Shown: one piece after another, positions 35,173 to 45,810 of the stretch
Numbering within the stretch: the stretch's first letter is position 1
How the letters are laid out: each line of letters opens with the position of its first letter
Source of the DNA: Taudactylus pleione
Taxonomy: Eukaryota; Chordata; Amphibia; Anura; Myobatrachidae
NCBI GenBank assembly: GCA_031769625.1
Contig: JAUIMM010000040.1
Coordinates: 11,472,501-11,536,500 of the forward strand
Direction of reading: 5' to 3'
DNA: 64,000 nt
Program-made: the position numbers and the translations under genes
Notes under the pieces: model-generated
Told to the model about the DNA's origin: nothing
What the model saw: the letters and a program-made list of their open reading frames with translations, nothing else
Databases searched by the model: none

Positions 35173-36771
35173 AGGTTATGTGGTGGTTCTGGAATTCGAT
35201 AAGCTTGTCTGAAGAGATGAGTTTTCAGGGAACGTTGGAAGGTTTGGAGACTAGAGGAAAGCATTCTTGTGCATTGGAGGGCATTCCACAGAGTGGTAGC
35301 AGACCAAAAATAAATCTCTTTGCTGTGAATTGGGCAGGTGATGCATATGGATGAGATACGCTTATCTTGTACAGAGTAGAGATGTCAAGTTGGAGAAATT
35401 TTTGAGATAAGCCAAGAGATTTATGTTGGTGTAGTTTTGTTAATAGCCTTACAGTATGTGTAAGTACAAGTATTTTATATTCGGTAGAACATAGGTAAAC
35501 AATGGAGGAATTGACAGAGCTGAGTAGCAGACAATGAACATTTAATGAAGAAGAGCAACCTCACATCTGCATTAAAAGGGAATTACAATGGTGATAGTCT
35601 GTTTTGGGGAAGACCAGTAAGGATGCATAAATCAATTAGGGAGATAATGAGTGCATGAATGAGAGTATATGTAGTGTCTTGAGTAAGATATGGTCATACT
35701 CTAGATATGTTTTTCTGCATGTAATGGTGCATACACACGGTCAGATTTTTCCTTCAGATCTGAACGATAATGATTTAAAAATCATTCAGTCGTTCATATC
35801 TGAAGGAAAATCTGACATATCTGACATGCCTGAATGATGGACGATGAACGATGCGCGTTCCCGTTTGTCAGATAACGATATCTGACATCTGATGTGTTTG
35901 CAGTCAGACTTGGATGATTCCATTCATTTTAATGCAGTCAAAAATCGTTCAATCGTTCAAATTTTTCAAAACTATGGTAAAATCGTTAAAATCGTTCAAT
36001 CGTTCATCTGACAAATCTGACCGTGTGTATGCTCCATAACATAATTTGGAATCAGATTGAATGTGAGGAACAAAGGACAGTAAGAGTCAAGGATAACACC
36101 AATGCAGTAGTTGTGGGGTAGGGTTGATTGTCAAGTGATAAAGATATCAGATTGGTAACTACTGTTGGCAGGTAGAAATATTATTAATTCTGTTTTGGAA
36201 ATGTTAAGTTGGAGGTGGTGAGATGACATTCATGAGGAAATGGCAGAAAAACATTCAGTAACTCAGACCAATACATATGGTGTCAAATCTGGAGAGGATA
36301 GGTAATTTTGTGTATCATTTACATACAGATGATATTGAAATCCAAAAGAGCTGATAAGCTTACCAAGAGATGTGGTATAGAATGAGAAAAACAGGGGAAC
36401 CAAATCTGATCCTTGTGGTAGAGGTAGCAATGAGGAGGTGGATTTTGAGAAACAAACACTGAAAGAGCGATTAGATAAGTAGGATGAGAACCAGGATATG
36501 GCTATGTTCTGAAGACCTAGCTATGTATTGTGGAGTTTGTATAAAAAGAGAGTGATCAACAGTGTCAAATGCAGCAGAAATATGTAGAGGAATTAGAACT
36601 GAGTAATGGCCTTTAGACTTAGCAGTGAATTCACTACCTTAGTCAGTGCTGTCTTTGTGGAGTGTTGGGAATGAAAGCTAGACTGAAGTTGGTCCAAAAA
36701 GTTGTGTGTGTGTGAATAAAGTGTGAGAGACAGGTGTAGACAAGTCTCTGAAGTAGCTTGGAGGGGCAAGG
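35173..36771 (-). pseudogene. CR1/L2-type LINE reverse transcriptase, copy in unit 2
   Basis: Duplicate of 29690-31288 with the same stops, the same interrupting MITE and the same abrupt end at the LTR. Every lesion is shared, so it decayed before the duplication. Confidence 0.75.
35724..36037. mobile_element. MITE with ATGG-GCATACACACGGTCAGA termini, copy in unit 2
   Basis: Duplicate of 30241-30554. It arose with the 5483-bp duplication rather than by separate transposition, since the flanks are identical. Confidence 0.8.
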
Positions 36772-38048
36772 TGTCAGGGTTCAGCCTAGGATCGGCTATA
36801 TCTTACCACCGTGCCGGCTTCCCCTGACTTCCTTGTGGTCAGACGCCTGGTGCAGTGAGGGGTGAGATGCTGAGTATTCTACCTTAGGTGCTTTTGCGGA
36901 CTTCCATGGTCGGCTGTGTGTTTTGGGGATTGGAGTTCCCATCATGGGCGCCGCCATGACAGTTCCTCTAATGTGACAGTCCTCCTAACCAATGGTAGCT
37001 TGATCTCAGTCAGCTGATGCTGTACTCCAATAATCTGCTACCCCTGGGTATAAATCCGCCCCCAGAACTTCAGGAAGATGCTGTTCAACTTCGTTATTCC
37101 AAGTGCCTGTGTTACTCCCATTGTTGCTCTGTGCTAAATCCTTCAGCGTGTTGCTTCAGCCTGCTCACAGTTTTCCAGTTTCCTGTATTAGCTTCCATGC
37201 TAACCCTTACTCTGAGACTTTAGCTTTCTCACAGTACTTCAGTGTTTCATGTCCCTTCCCTGTGTGTCTTTGTATATGTGCTGCTAATTCTATTGCAGCT
37301 TTCCTGTGGCTATTACCCTGTGTCACTGAGGTGTCAGATTACCTGCTAGTACTAATTAGCTCACAGCTGGCCCTCCAGCACTCTCCTAGTAATTGCCTTT
37401 GTCCAGTACCAGCATTACTAGCTTCCCCAGTTTATTCCGGCCTTCCCTCTGTGTTTTACTGTGTTTATCAGCTCCAGAATCTGTAGCAGTTCCTGTACAT
37501 TTTCCTGTGTTTCCAAGCTAGCCTGCGACTGGGATTACTACATGTGCCTGTGTCCACTTATCTCTGTGTCTTGTTTGTGCTGTCAACACCTACATTTATA
37601 GCTTTCCAGTGCATGTTGGTGTTCTTTGCTCTGTGTCTTGTCTCTGCAAATCAGCTCTAAACATATCTAGCTATTCCCAATATATGCCTCTGTTTTTCTG
37701 TGCAATCAGCACTTGGATTTCTTAGTGATTCTCAGTACACTTTCCAGTATTCCTATGCTAGCCTGGGATTAGGATTCCTAAACAGCGTTTCAATATCTAA
37801 GCATCCAGTTTACCTCCTGTGCTCTAGAATTTGCTTCATTAAATATAGTTTCCTGTCTTCTGCCATTCCTAGGGACCTGTCCAGAGGGCCGCGACCTGCT
37901 CACTTGGTGCACTGGAAAACCAAATCCCAATTGGAGGGTTCACTGGAAAAAAACACCAAGTGAGTTAGAGTCCGCGCCTCTGGGCAGGTCTAGCCAAACC
38001 GGTGTTCGGCCGCAACTAGGAGACCTAGTACAGTCACTTCCCAGGTCA
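36772..38048 (+). repeat. 5' LTR of non-autonomous Ty3/gypsy-like element
   Basis: This is the LTR that pairs with the 3' LTR at 41259-42513 across a 3.2-kb interior. The two are alike except for scattered substitutions and a 22-bp length difference near the end, where this copy has an extra CACTGGAAAA-containing block. The start is TGTCAGGGTTCAG. A TATAAAT box lies at 37049-37055. Confidence 0.85.
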
Positions 38049-38124
38049 CCCGAACCCCCCAGCTTACCGTCCTCCACAGAGGAACATTTGCATCGGATCA
38101 TGACAGTTTGAACAGCCCAAAAAT

Positions 38125-41014
38125 ATGCAAGCCGCCGGGTTCCAGGGTGAAGCAGGTTTTCAGGATTTACTTTCTCGTATGACTGCACAGGAGACAGCTC
38201 TGCAATCCATCAGACAGCAGCTGCAAGAACTCTCTAGTCAAATGGTGGTTTTTCATTCGGTTCTAGCTGCTTTGTCCCCAGACACACCACAAGTTCCGCC
38301 AATGAATTCTGCATAGCTTCGTTCTGAAGTTCCAATTACCTCTACTGATGAAAATGTTTCCGTGTATACTAGTGAACCTCTCAAGTGTCCTCTGGTTCCC
38401 CAATTTTCAGATATTCCTGACCCTAAACCTTTCAAGAGTTTCTACTGGCTTCTAGAACAACTACAACATCTCCGTCCCAAACTTTTTCGAGTTATTCCCA
38501 AGCTTTCTAGTGTTACTCCTGACTTGACTAACAACCCTTCCAAGCAAACTACAGTAAAGCATCAAAGTTTCCTGCACCCTAAACTTACTGAGGTTGAACG
38601 TCAGCGACGCTGGGAACTGCATCTGTGTTTATATTGCGGTTATGATGATCACTTTCTTAAGGACTGTACTCTGCGCCCACTGAGAAGTGGAGGCAAGTCT
38701 GTGACTCCCAACATCTGCACTTTCAGTTCTCCCCATCATTCATCAGTGATTTCCATTTCTTCAGTTACAGATAAGGAGGTGATGTCTACTAAGCAAAAGA
38801 AAGTTCAAGTTTTTGATTGGGGCCCTGTTACAAGATGCTTCAACGCTCGTCTAAGAAATATAGGGAGGATATTTCAACCTTCTAAAGTCAGGGACACTAC
38901 TCATTCCATTTCTACTGGTCACAGCCCGGATTCTGCCTGTTCCGGTCCCAGCCCGGATTCTGCCTGTTCCAGTCCCAGCCCGGATTCTGCCTGTTCCAGT
39001 CCCAGCCCAGATTCTGTTTTTCACAATATGGGACTCCAGTCAGTAGCCCCAGGAGGGGTCCCAACTTCCTTACACCAAGTGAGTGTTTCAAGTCTCGCAC
39101 CCCAAGAGGGGGTCTCAAGTCTCGCACCCCAGGAGGGGGTCTCAAGTCTCGCACCCCAGGAGGGGGTCTCAAGTCTCGCACCCCAGGACGGGGTCTCAAG
39201 TCTTGCACCCCAGGATGGGGTCTCAAGTCTCGCGCTCCAGCAGGGGTTCTCAAGTCTCGCGCTCCAGCAGGGGGTCTCAAGTCTTGCACTCCAGCAGGGG
39301 GTCTCAAGTCTCGTACCCCAAGAGGGGGTTTCAAGTCTCTCACCCCAGGAGGGGGTTACAAGTTTCGTGCCTCAGGAGAGGGCCATTGTTTCAAGTGTTA
39401 CGCCCCAAGAAAGGGTCTCAAATTTCAAACCTCAAGAGGAGGTTTTGAGTCTCTCACCTCAGGGGGATGTTACAAGTTTTGTGCCCCAGGAGGGGGTGTT
39501 AATTTCAAGTCTTTTACCCCAGGAAGAGGTTACAAGTGTTGTACCCTTGGAGAAGACTTTTGTTTCAAGTTTCACACCCCAGGAGGGGGCCTCCGCTTTG
39601 AGTTTCACACCCCAGGAGGGGGCCTTCACTTCGAGTTTCACGCCCCAGGAGGGGGCTTTCATTTCGAGTTTCACGCCTCAAGGGGAGGCCTTCGTTTCAA
39701 GTCTTACGCCCCAAGAGAGGGTCTTCATTTCAAGTGTTATTCCTCAGAAAGGGATTTCAAGTATCCTACCCCAGGAGGGGATTTCAAGTGTCTTACCCCA
39801 GGATGGGGTTCCCAGTGTTATACCCCGGGAGGGGATTTCAAGTGTTATGTCCCAAGAGAAAATCCTTGTTTCAAGTTCTTTACCCCAGGAGGGCGTTTCA
39901 AACCTCTTACCCCGTGAGAGGGTGCCTAGTGTCTTTCCCCAGGATGGGACTTCAAATGTCTCACCTCAGGATGGGGTTTCCAGTGTTATTCCCCAAAAGG
40001 GACTTCCAAGTGTTTTACCCCAAAAGGGGGTTTCAAGTATTATACTCCAAGATAGGATTCCTAGTACCATTCCCCATGGGGGATTTCGAGTATTACATTT
40101 CCGAAGGAGAGTGCAAGTGTCTTACCCCAGGAGGGGGTCTCAAGTCTTGTACCACAAGAACAAGGGTTTACAAGTGTTACTCCCCAAGATGGGGGTTCTA
40201 GTGTCATACCTCAGCAGGAGGCTACCAGTGTTACTCCTCAGGAGGGAGTCCCAAGTCTAACATCCCAAGAAGGAGTTTCAAAATCCGTATCCCAGGGAAA
40301 GATCTCAAATTTCTTGCACCAAGAAAGGATCTCCGGTTCTTTACTCAAGGAAGAGTCTTCTGGTGTTGTGTCAAAGTCAAACGTTTTAGTGCCCCATCAG
40401 TTAAGAGGTTCACAAAATGACGCTACCACTATATCTATAGGTATCCCTCAGGATCCATCTGATGTTTCTATGCCCATTCTTTTTGATGGAGATATAACGC
40501 AGTATTATGCCTTAGTGGATCATTTCATCGCTATTATGAAATCCTCGCCATGGTCTGAAATCAAGCCTACTAATGTAGTAAAATTTATCATTTAATCTTT
40601 CCGAGGTAAAGCCTGGGACTGGCTTGAGCCTATTTATGATTCAAAGGATCTGATCCTGTCAGATTTAGTAGCCTTTTCTGCGGCAGTCATTAAAGAATTT
40701 GGCCCAACTTATCCTGACAGTTCTCTCGGGAATACTCATCTCAACAAAGTCTCAAGTTCTGGGGTACCACCCTCTACTATTAAGCTCAGATACATTTCTT
40801 TGAGTCCTTCTCAAATAGATCTGGTACAAGAACAACCTGTCCCGAAGGATAAGACTCAAGGAGGCATAAGGATGATGAATTATAATACAGATTCTGACTA
40901 CAATCCTGAGTACGATGAAAAAATAATTTTGGTAGTTCCCGTGAAAGGCACTTTGCAACTTAAGTCTTCTACTTCTAGTGGTTCGAAAAAGTCTAGGAAA
41001 AAGAAGAAGAGTTG
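38125..41014 (+). pseudogene. gag: gag-like gene with internal minisatellite
   Basis: This is the structural gene of a Ty3/gypsy-like LTR element, possibly sushi-like. The N-terminal part (MQAAGFQGEAGF...) is cut by a TAG at 38314-38316. The next frame, open from 38362, has a CCHC knuckle (CLYCGYDDHFLKDC) near 38625-38666, three SPSPDSACS repeats, and then about 45 nine-residue repeats of VSSLAPQEG type. A frameshift lies near 40080. In the frame that follows, a capsid-like segment begins at about 40450 (ILFDGD, AFSAAVIKEFG), broken by a TAA at 40593-40595, and the gene ends in a lysine-rich tail at 41014. The knuckle-before-capsid order is unusual. No pol follows. Confidence 0.7.
39070..40380 (+). 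repeat. 27-bp coding minisatellite in gag, full array
   Basis: About 45 tandem units occupy 1.2-1.3 kb. Early units are nearly identical (GTCTCAAGTCTCGCACCCCA) and later ones diverge, including 24-, 27- and 30-bp variants. The array keeps one reading frame for most of its length; open frames also exist in other phases and on the minus strand because of the periodicity. Confidence 0.85.
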
Positions 41015-41243
41015 ATGACTTCCTGGTGACCAACCTTTCTATGACAAGTTGACCATATTTTCCAAATATTTAGTCCCAATTGAAGTTTGAGAGACCATCT
41101 GGTAGTTGTGTACCTTGTTCTTCTAATCTTCAAAACATCTTATGTCTTCAAAGATTTTTTGACTTTCCTGTGTTTTCAAATATTTTTTGTGTCTTTCTGA
41201 GGAGTTCCAGCTGAGCTTTTATGGGTGTTCGGTGCCCACCCTA

Positions 41244-41256
41244 AAAGGAGGGGGTA
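41244..41256 (+). promoter_or_regulatory. Polypurine tract
   Basis: AAAAGGAGGGGG stands directly upstream of the 3' LTR (41259). This is the expected plus-strand priming site of an LTR retrotransposon and fixes the LTR start and orientation. Confidence 0.75.
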
Positions 41257-41258
41257 CT

Positions 41259-42513
41259 GTCAGGGTTCAGCCTAGGATCAGCTATCTCTTACCTCCGTGC
41301 CAGCTTCCCCTGACTTCCTTGTGGTCAGATGCCTGGTGCAGTGAGGGATGAGATGCTGAGTATTCTACCTTAGGTGCTTTTGCGGACTTCCATGGTCGGC
41401 TGTGTGTTTTGGGGATCGTAGTTCCCATCATGGGCGCCGCCATGACAGTTCCTCTCATGTGACAGTCCTCCTAACCAATGGTAGCATAATCTCAGTCATC
41501 TGATGCTGTGCTCCAATAATCTGCTACCCCTGGGTATAAATCCACCCCCAGAACTTCAGGAAGATGCTGTTCAACTTCATTATTCCAAGTGCCTGTGTTA
41601 CTCCCACTGTTGCTCTGTGCTAAATCCTTCAGCGTGTTGCTTCAGCCTGCTCACAGTTTTCCAGTTTCCTGTATTAGCTTCCATGCTAACCCTTACTCTG
41701 AGACTTTAGCTTTCTCACAGTACATCAGTGTTTCATGTCCCTTCCCTGTGTGTCTTTGTATATGTGCTGCTAATTATATTGCAGCTTTCCTGTGGCTATT
41801 ACCCTGTGTCACTGAGGTGTCAGATTACCTGCTAGTACTAATTAGCTCACAGCTGGACCTCCAGCACTCTCCTAGTAATTGCCTTTGTCCAGTACCAGCA
41901 TTACTAGCTTCCCCAGTTTATTCCGGCCTTCCCTCTGTGTTTTACTATGTTTATCAGCTCCAGAATCTGTTGCAGTTCCTGTACATTTTCCTGTGTTTCC
42001 AAGCTAACCTGCGACTGGGATTACTACATGTGCCTGTGTCCACTTCTCTCTGTGTCTTGTTTGTGCAGTCAACACCTACATTTATAGCTTTCCAGTGCAT
42101 GTTGGTGTTCTTTGCTCTGTGTCTTGTCTCTGCAAATCAGCTCTAAACATATCTAGCTATTCCCAATATATGCCTCTGTTTTTCTGTGCAATCAGCACTT
42201 GGATTTCTTAGTGATTCTCAGTACACTTTCCAGTATTCCTATGCTAGCCTGGGATTAGGATCCCTAAACAGCGTTTCAATATCTAAGCATCCAGTTTACC
42301 TCCTGTGCTCTAGCATTTGCTTTGTTAAATATAGTTTCTGGTCTTCTGCCATTCCCAGGTACCTGTCCAGAGGGCCGCGACCTGCTCACTTGGTGCAGCG
42401 GAAAACCAAATCCCAAAACCACCAAGTGAGTTAGAGTCCGCACCTCTGGGCAGGTCTAGCCAAACCTGTGTTCGGCCGCAACTAGGAGACCTAGTCAAGT
42501 CACTTCCCAGGTC
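41259..42513 (+). repeat. 3' LTR of non-autonomous Ty3/gypsy-like element
   Basis: It begins TGTCAGGGTTCAG right after the polypurine tract and matches the 5' LTR up to CTTCCCAGGTC at 42513. The TATAAAT box is at 41535-41541. The bases after 42513 (CTGGGCCCAG) do not repeat the CAAGG that precedes the 5' LTR, so no target-site duplication is visible. Confidence 0.85.
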
Positions 42514-42534
42514 CTGGGCCCAGATAGACAAAGT

Positions 42535-43190
42535 GTATTTTATATTTTTCTGTGTGTGCATGCGTGTTAGGGTTAACCGCAGTACTGCACAAGATCCATC
42601 CAGCAACACAAGTTGCAAGCTAGTGCTGCTTGACTCCAGTCGTGATCAATGTGTGCTCTGGGCTCAAGTTCTGGTGCATAAAAAAATTCAAATCAATTGT
42701 CTTTTTTTCTAATAATTGTCTGTGTGTCTGTTCGTGTTAGGCTTAGCCGCACAAGATCTAACAAGTCGGCAACACAAGTTAGTGCTGCCCAACTCCAGTC
42801 GTGATCAATCTGTGTTCTGGGCCCAAGTTCTGGAGCATAAAAAAAATAAAATCAATTGTCTTTTTTTCTAATAATTGTCTGTGTGTCTGTGCCTGTTAGG
42901 CTTAGCTGTACAAGATCTAGCAAGTCGGCAATGCAGTATAGTGCTGCCCGACTCCAGTCATGATCAATCTGTGCTCTGGGCCCAAGTTCTGGAGTATAAA
43001 AAATGTAAATCAATTGTCTCTTTTTTGATCTTGATGTTTAACTGTCTGTGTGTGTGCATGTATCCAGCCAGCAAAGCAACTTGCAATCTAGTGCTGCCTG
43101 ACTCCAGTCGTGATTAATCTGTGCTCTGGGCCCAAGTTCTGGAGCTGAAAAAAAAAATGCAAATATATTGTCTTTTTTTTGTCAAATTTT
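42535..43190 (+). repeat. Tandem array, about 159-bp unit, four copies
   Basis: The core block ACTCCAGTCGTGATCAAT recurs at about 42632, 42791, 42950 and 43099, giving periods of 159, 159 and 149. Each unit also carries GTCTGTGTG, CACAAGATC, CTGGGCCCAAGTTCTGG and a T-run. It starts almost at the 3' LTR boundary. No coding role is seen. Confidence 0.8.
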
Positions 43191-43569
43191 TTTTGTGTGC
43201 ATGTCAGCCACACCTGGCTGTCACTGTCATTGGCATAGGTGCGCAGGGGTGCTGTGCTCCTGTCTGTCGAGGGGCTGCTGCCCAAAATAATAAATAAACA
43301 ATTTTTATTGTATGCATGTTAGCCACACCTGTCATCGACATAGCTGCGCAGGGGTGCTGTGCTGCTGTCTGCCAAGGGGCTGCATGAATATTGCAATGAA
43401 AACTTTTTTTAAGTTATTAGGTTACAAAAAGTTGTTTTTTTTAATATTAAACATAAAAGAAATGTTATCCTAACAGCTTATAAAGTTATATGCTCTAAAA
43501 AACTAAAGCCTATATTTATTTACAAACCTATAGACATCCTAAATTCTAAAACTGTTCTATTCAAAACCA
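43191..43569 (+). repeat. Two-copy direct repeat and AT-rich spacer
   Basis: Blocks at about 43207-43272 and 43320-43384 share GCCACACCTG, GTGCGCAGGGGTGCTGTGCT-like and AGGGGCTGC sequence, about 113 bp apart. The remainder is AT-rich without features. Confidence 0.55.
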
Positions 43570-44144
43570 TAAACAAAAGTCAGCTGAGGCCTCAGAGAAC
43601 ATGAAAAAAGATGCACTAGGTGCTGAACTTCAAGGGATTTCTCCATCATGTTCTGCAGTGTGGAAAGGTTTCATTCACATGTTTTCTATAAAGCAGTTCA
43701 AAGTTACAGCCTTCAAAGTGTCTGGCTATAACACCCAACATTGCCAGGAATTACCAAAGATTATTACAAGCCAAGGATTCATCTGCCCGGAATCTGTCTG
43801 GGAATTCATGGATCGTATTTGGCCTGAATGCACTAAGACATCCAGTGATTCTGTTACTGTGTTCTGTAGCCGACTTTATACCTACCTGAATCGCAAACTG
43901 AAATACGGAATAGTAAGCACAGACAACATGTAGGCCTTTGTTATCCTGCTGCCTGCATTCCATCCAATATCTCCCAGACTACACACACTGGGGGTACCAG
44001 GTCTTGATAATGACCATCCCCATCTGTTGCTAGGCCTTCTTCTTCCAACCCATCCATCCTGGACTTCCTCTCCAAATAGGGTGAGCAGGGTACAGAAAGA
44101 GGAGCTAGATGTCCCCGATGACATTTTTTTCTTCTATAATAGAT
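43570..44144 (+). pseudogene. SPOC-domain-like pseudogene (DIDO1/PHF3/SPOCD1 type)
   Basis: One continuous frame from about 43570 reads AVWKGFIHMFSIKQFKVTA, then a PESVWEFMDRIWPE segment and RLYTYLNRKLKYGIVS. After a TAG at 43931-43933 it goes on in the same frame with LLPAFHPISPRLHTLG, GVPGLDNDHPHLLLGLLLP. This order fits the SPOC fold of DIDO1/PHF3/SPOCD1-type chromatin proteins: the VWKGF start, a VWEFM/VWDYV helix, a YLNRK..YGIV block and the closing PGL...HLLLGL strand. The absence of any intron across the domain suggests a processed copy, but I could not check this. The family call is from memory of the motif pattern. Confidence 0.5.
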
Positions 44145-44516
44145 GATGTGGAGAGATAAGAGCTTCAGATGTTGGAACAGAGGCTCCCACCTATTTGGCT
44201 TCCCTCCAGAGAACAGAGCTCTGTTCCTCAGGAACTGTCTATGCCTGAGCTGATAGGTAGGTAGTCTCTGTCTGTTGGTAAACACCCTTCAGGAGATGGA
44301 AACCCAAAATAACAACAACTATAATAATGTGTCCACTGATGATAACCAGCCTGATCCCTTAACAGAAACATACCCCATATGGCCAACTCATAACATGACA
44401 CCCAGTTTCCAGCCTCCTATTCCTTATGACACTAGCCCAGTCAGCATGGTTAATCAATCAGCCATGTGTGGTCCACCCAATTTTTGGCCTTCTACATTCT
44501 AACATTCACATATCTA
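44145..44516 (+). other. Possible 3' extension of the SPOC-like copy
   Basis: A 75-codon frame (44275-44502) is rich in Asn, Thr and Pro and out of phase with the SPOC frame. It could be the low-complexity C-terminus or UTR of the same transcript, or chance. No motif is recognised. Confidence 0.3.
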
Positions 44517-45040
44517 AAAAGTGGACAGTGGGAACAATGGCAATTTGAAGTCCAGTAACTTTCTCTGTTTTTTTAATGTCTCTGTATAGGTTGGAAAATT
44601 CTGTTACAGAACAGAAGGTTTGAAAAGGATTATTTAAGTCAATTGTTTATTTATTTTTGGAAAGCATGCTTCCTGGTCCCCTAATGGGATGAAAAAAAAT
44701 CAACTCCAAGCAAGCAGGGATGGTGCTCAAGAAAGAATTCCCAAGAAAGAAACAATGTAATACTTAAACCTTAAGTCTGAAATGTTGCATTTGCTGCTCT
44801 GTTCCGCTTGTTCACAATATCTCATATGGTTAAGTGGATAGTGGGAACAATGGTAGTTTGAAGGCCACTAACTAACTATGTTTTTTTTATGTTCCTGTAC
44901 AGGTTGGGAAATGCCTTTATAGAAGATTTGCAAAGCATTATTTAAGTTAATTGCTTACTTATTTTTGGAAAGCACGCTTCCTGGTCCCCTTCTGGGATGA
45001 AAAAAATCAACTCTCAGCAGCAGCAGCCATACTCAAGAAT
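44517..45040 (+). repeat. Tandem non-coding duplication, about 312-bp period
   Basis: 44517-44745 recurs at 44829-45040. Shared blocks are GTGGGAACAATGG, GTATAGGTTGG/GTACAGGTTGG, TTATTTTTGGAAAGCA, CTTCCTGGTCCCC and GGGATGAAAAAAA. The copies are clearly diverged. It lies directly downstream of the SPOC-like copy and might be duplicated 3'UTR. Confidence 0.7.
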
Positions 45041-45372
45041 TCTTCTGTGGCAAGGACTGATGTACATGTACTGTATCACATTTTTTGTAAATGCCTCCTC
45101 CCTTCCCCTTCTCCCTCATAAATTTTCTTTGGAATCAAAAAATGAAATTAAGTTTACTACCAATCAACCCTCCCTGTCCCTACCCTACCTTCAACTAGAT
45201 ACATACTCCAACTCCCTCAGCCTCTCTTAATAATAATAATAATAAAAGTGTTTCCTGATGTGCCATGTGTTTGTGCCGCCCACTGCTGCAGCTTAGCTTA
45301 GTCAGCCAGCTATCTTGGTGCTAAACTAGATGAACAAATCAATATTGTGAGCTCTGAGGTGGTCAAAATTGA
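45041..45372 (+). other. No gene; (AAT)n tract
   Basis: Contains a short AATAATAATAATAATAA tract at 45230-45246 and otherwise nothing recognised. Confidence 0.5.
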
Positions 45373-45810
45373 CTGGAAATGAGTGGAAATAAATGTTATT
45401 GAGGTTATTAATACTGTAGGATCAAAAAAGGCCCATTTTATGTGATTTTAGCTGATTTTTTATTTTTTAAGAAAAAATCCAGATCCAAAACACAGAGGTG
45501 AGGTTTTGGCAAAACCAATACAGATCCAAAACCAGTGGGGATCCAGATCCAAAACCAAAACACGGGGGTCGGCGCACATCTCTACTTTTTGTGTTTTGGT
45601 TCTGGATCTTTCTTCGTGTTTTGGATCTGGATTGGTTTTGCCAAAAGCACCCTTCCGTGTTTTGGGTTCTGGGTTTTGTGTTTTGGATCTGTATTTTTTT
45701 GAAAAAAAGCAAAAAAACAGCTAAAAACATATAATGTGTGGGTTTTTCTGTTCCTATGCTAGTATTAACCTCAATAACATTAATTTCCACTCATTTCCAG
45801 TCTATTCTGA
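45373..45810. repeat. Head-to-head transposon ends (fold-back)
   Basis: The arm 45373-45592 and the arm 45593-45810 are inverted, diverged copies of the same element end, with GTTTTGGATCTGG, GGTTTTGCCAAAA, AACCTCAATAACAT and TTTCCACTCATTTCCAGT in both. The left copy keeps the terminal TAGAGATGTGCGCCGACCCC (reversed at 45573-45592); the right copy lacks it. Confidence 0.75.

Larger units (their letters stand above)
34196..39678. repeat. 5483-bp tandem duplication, unit 2
   Basis: This second unit starts with CACTACAGTAGC, directly after the truncated gag of unit 1. Its content is in the same order and orientation as unit 1. Unlike unit 1, its gag continues past the breakpoint into the remainder of the LTR element, so unit 2 keeps the original right-hand junction. 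Confidence 0.9.

Noticed and set aside
43601..43933. Functional SPOC protein
   Set aside because: The TAG at 43931-43933 cuts the domain before its conserved C-terminal strand, and no promoter or exons are seen.
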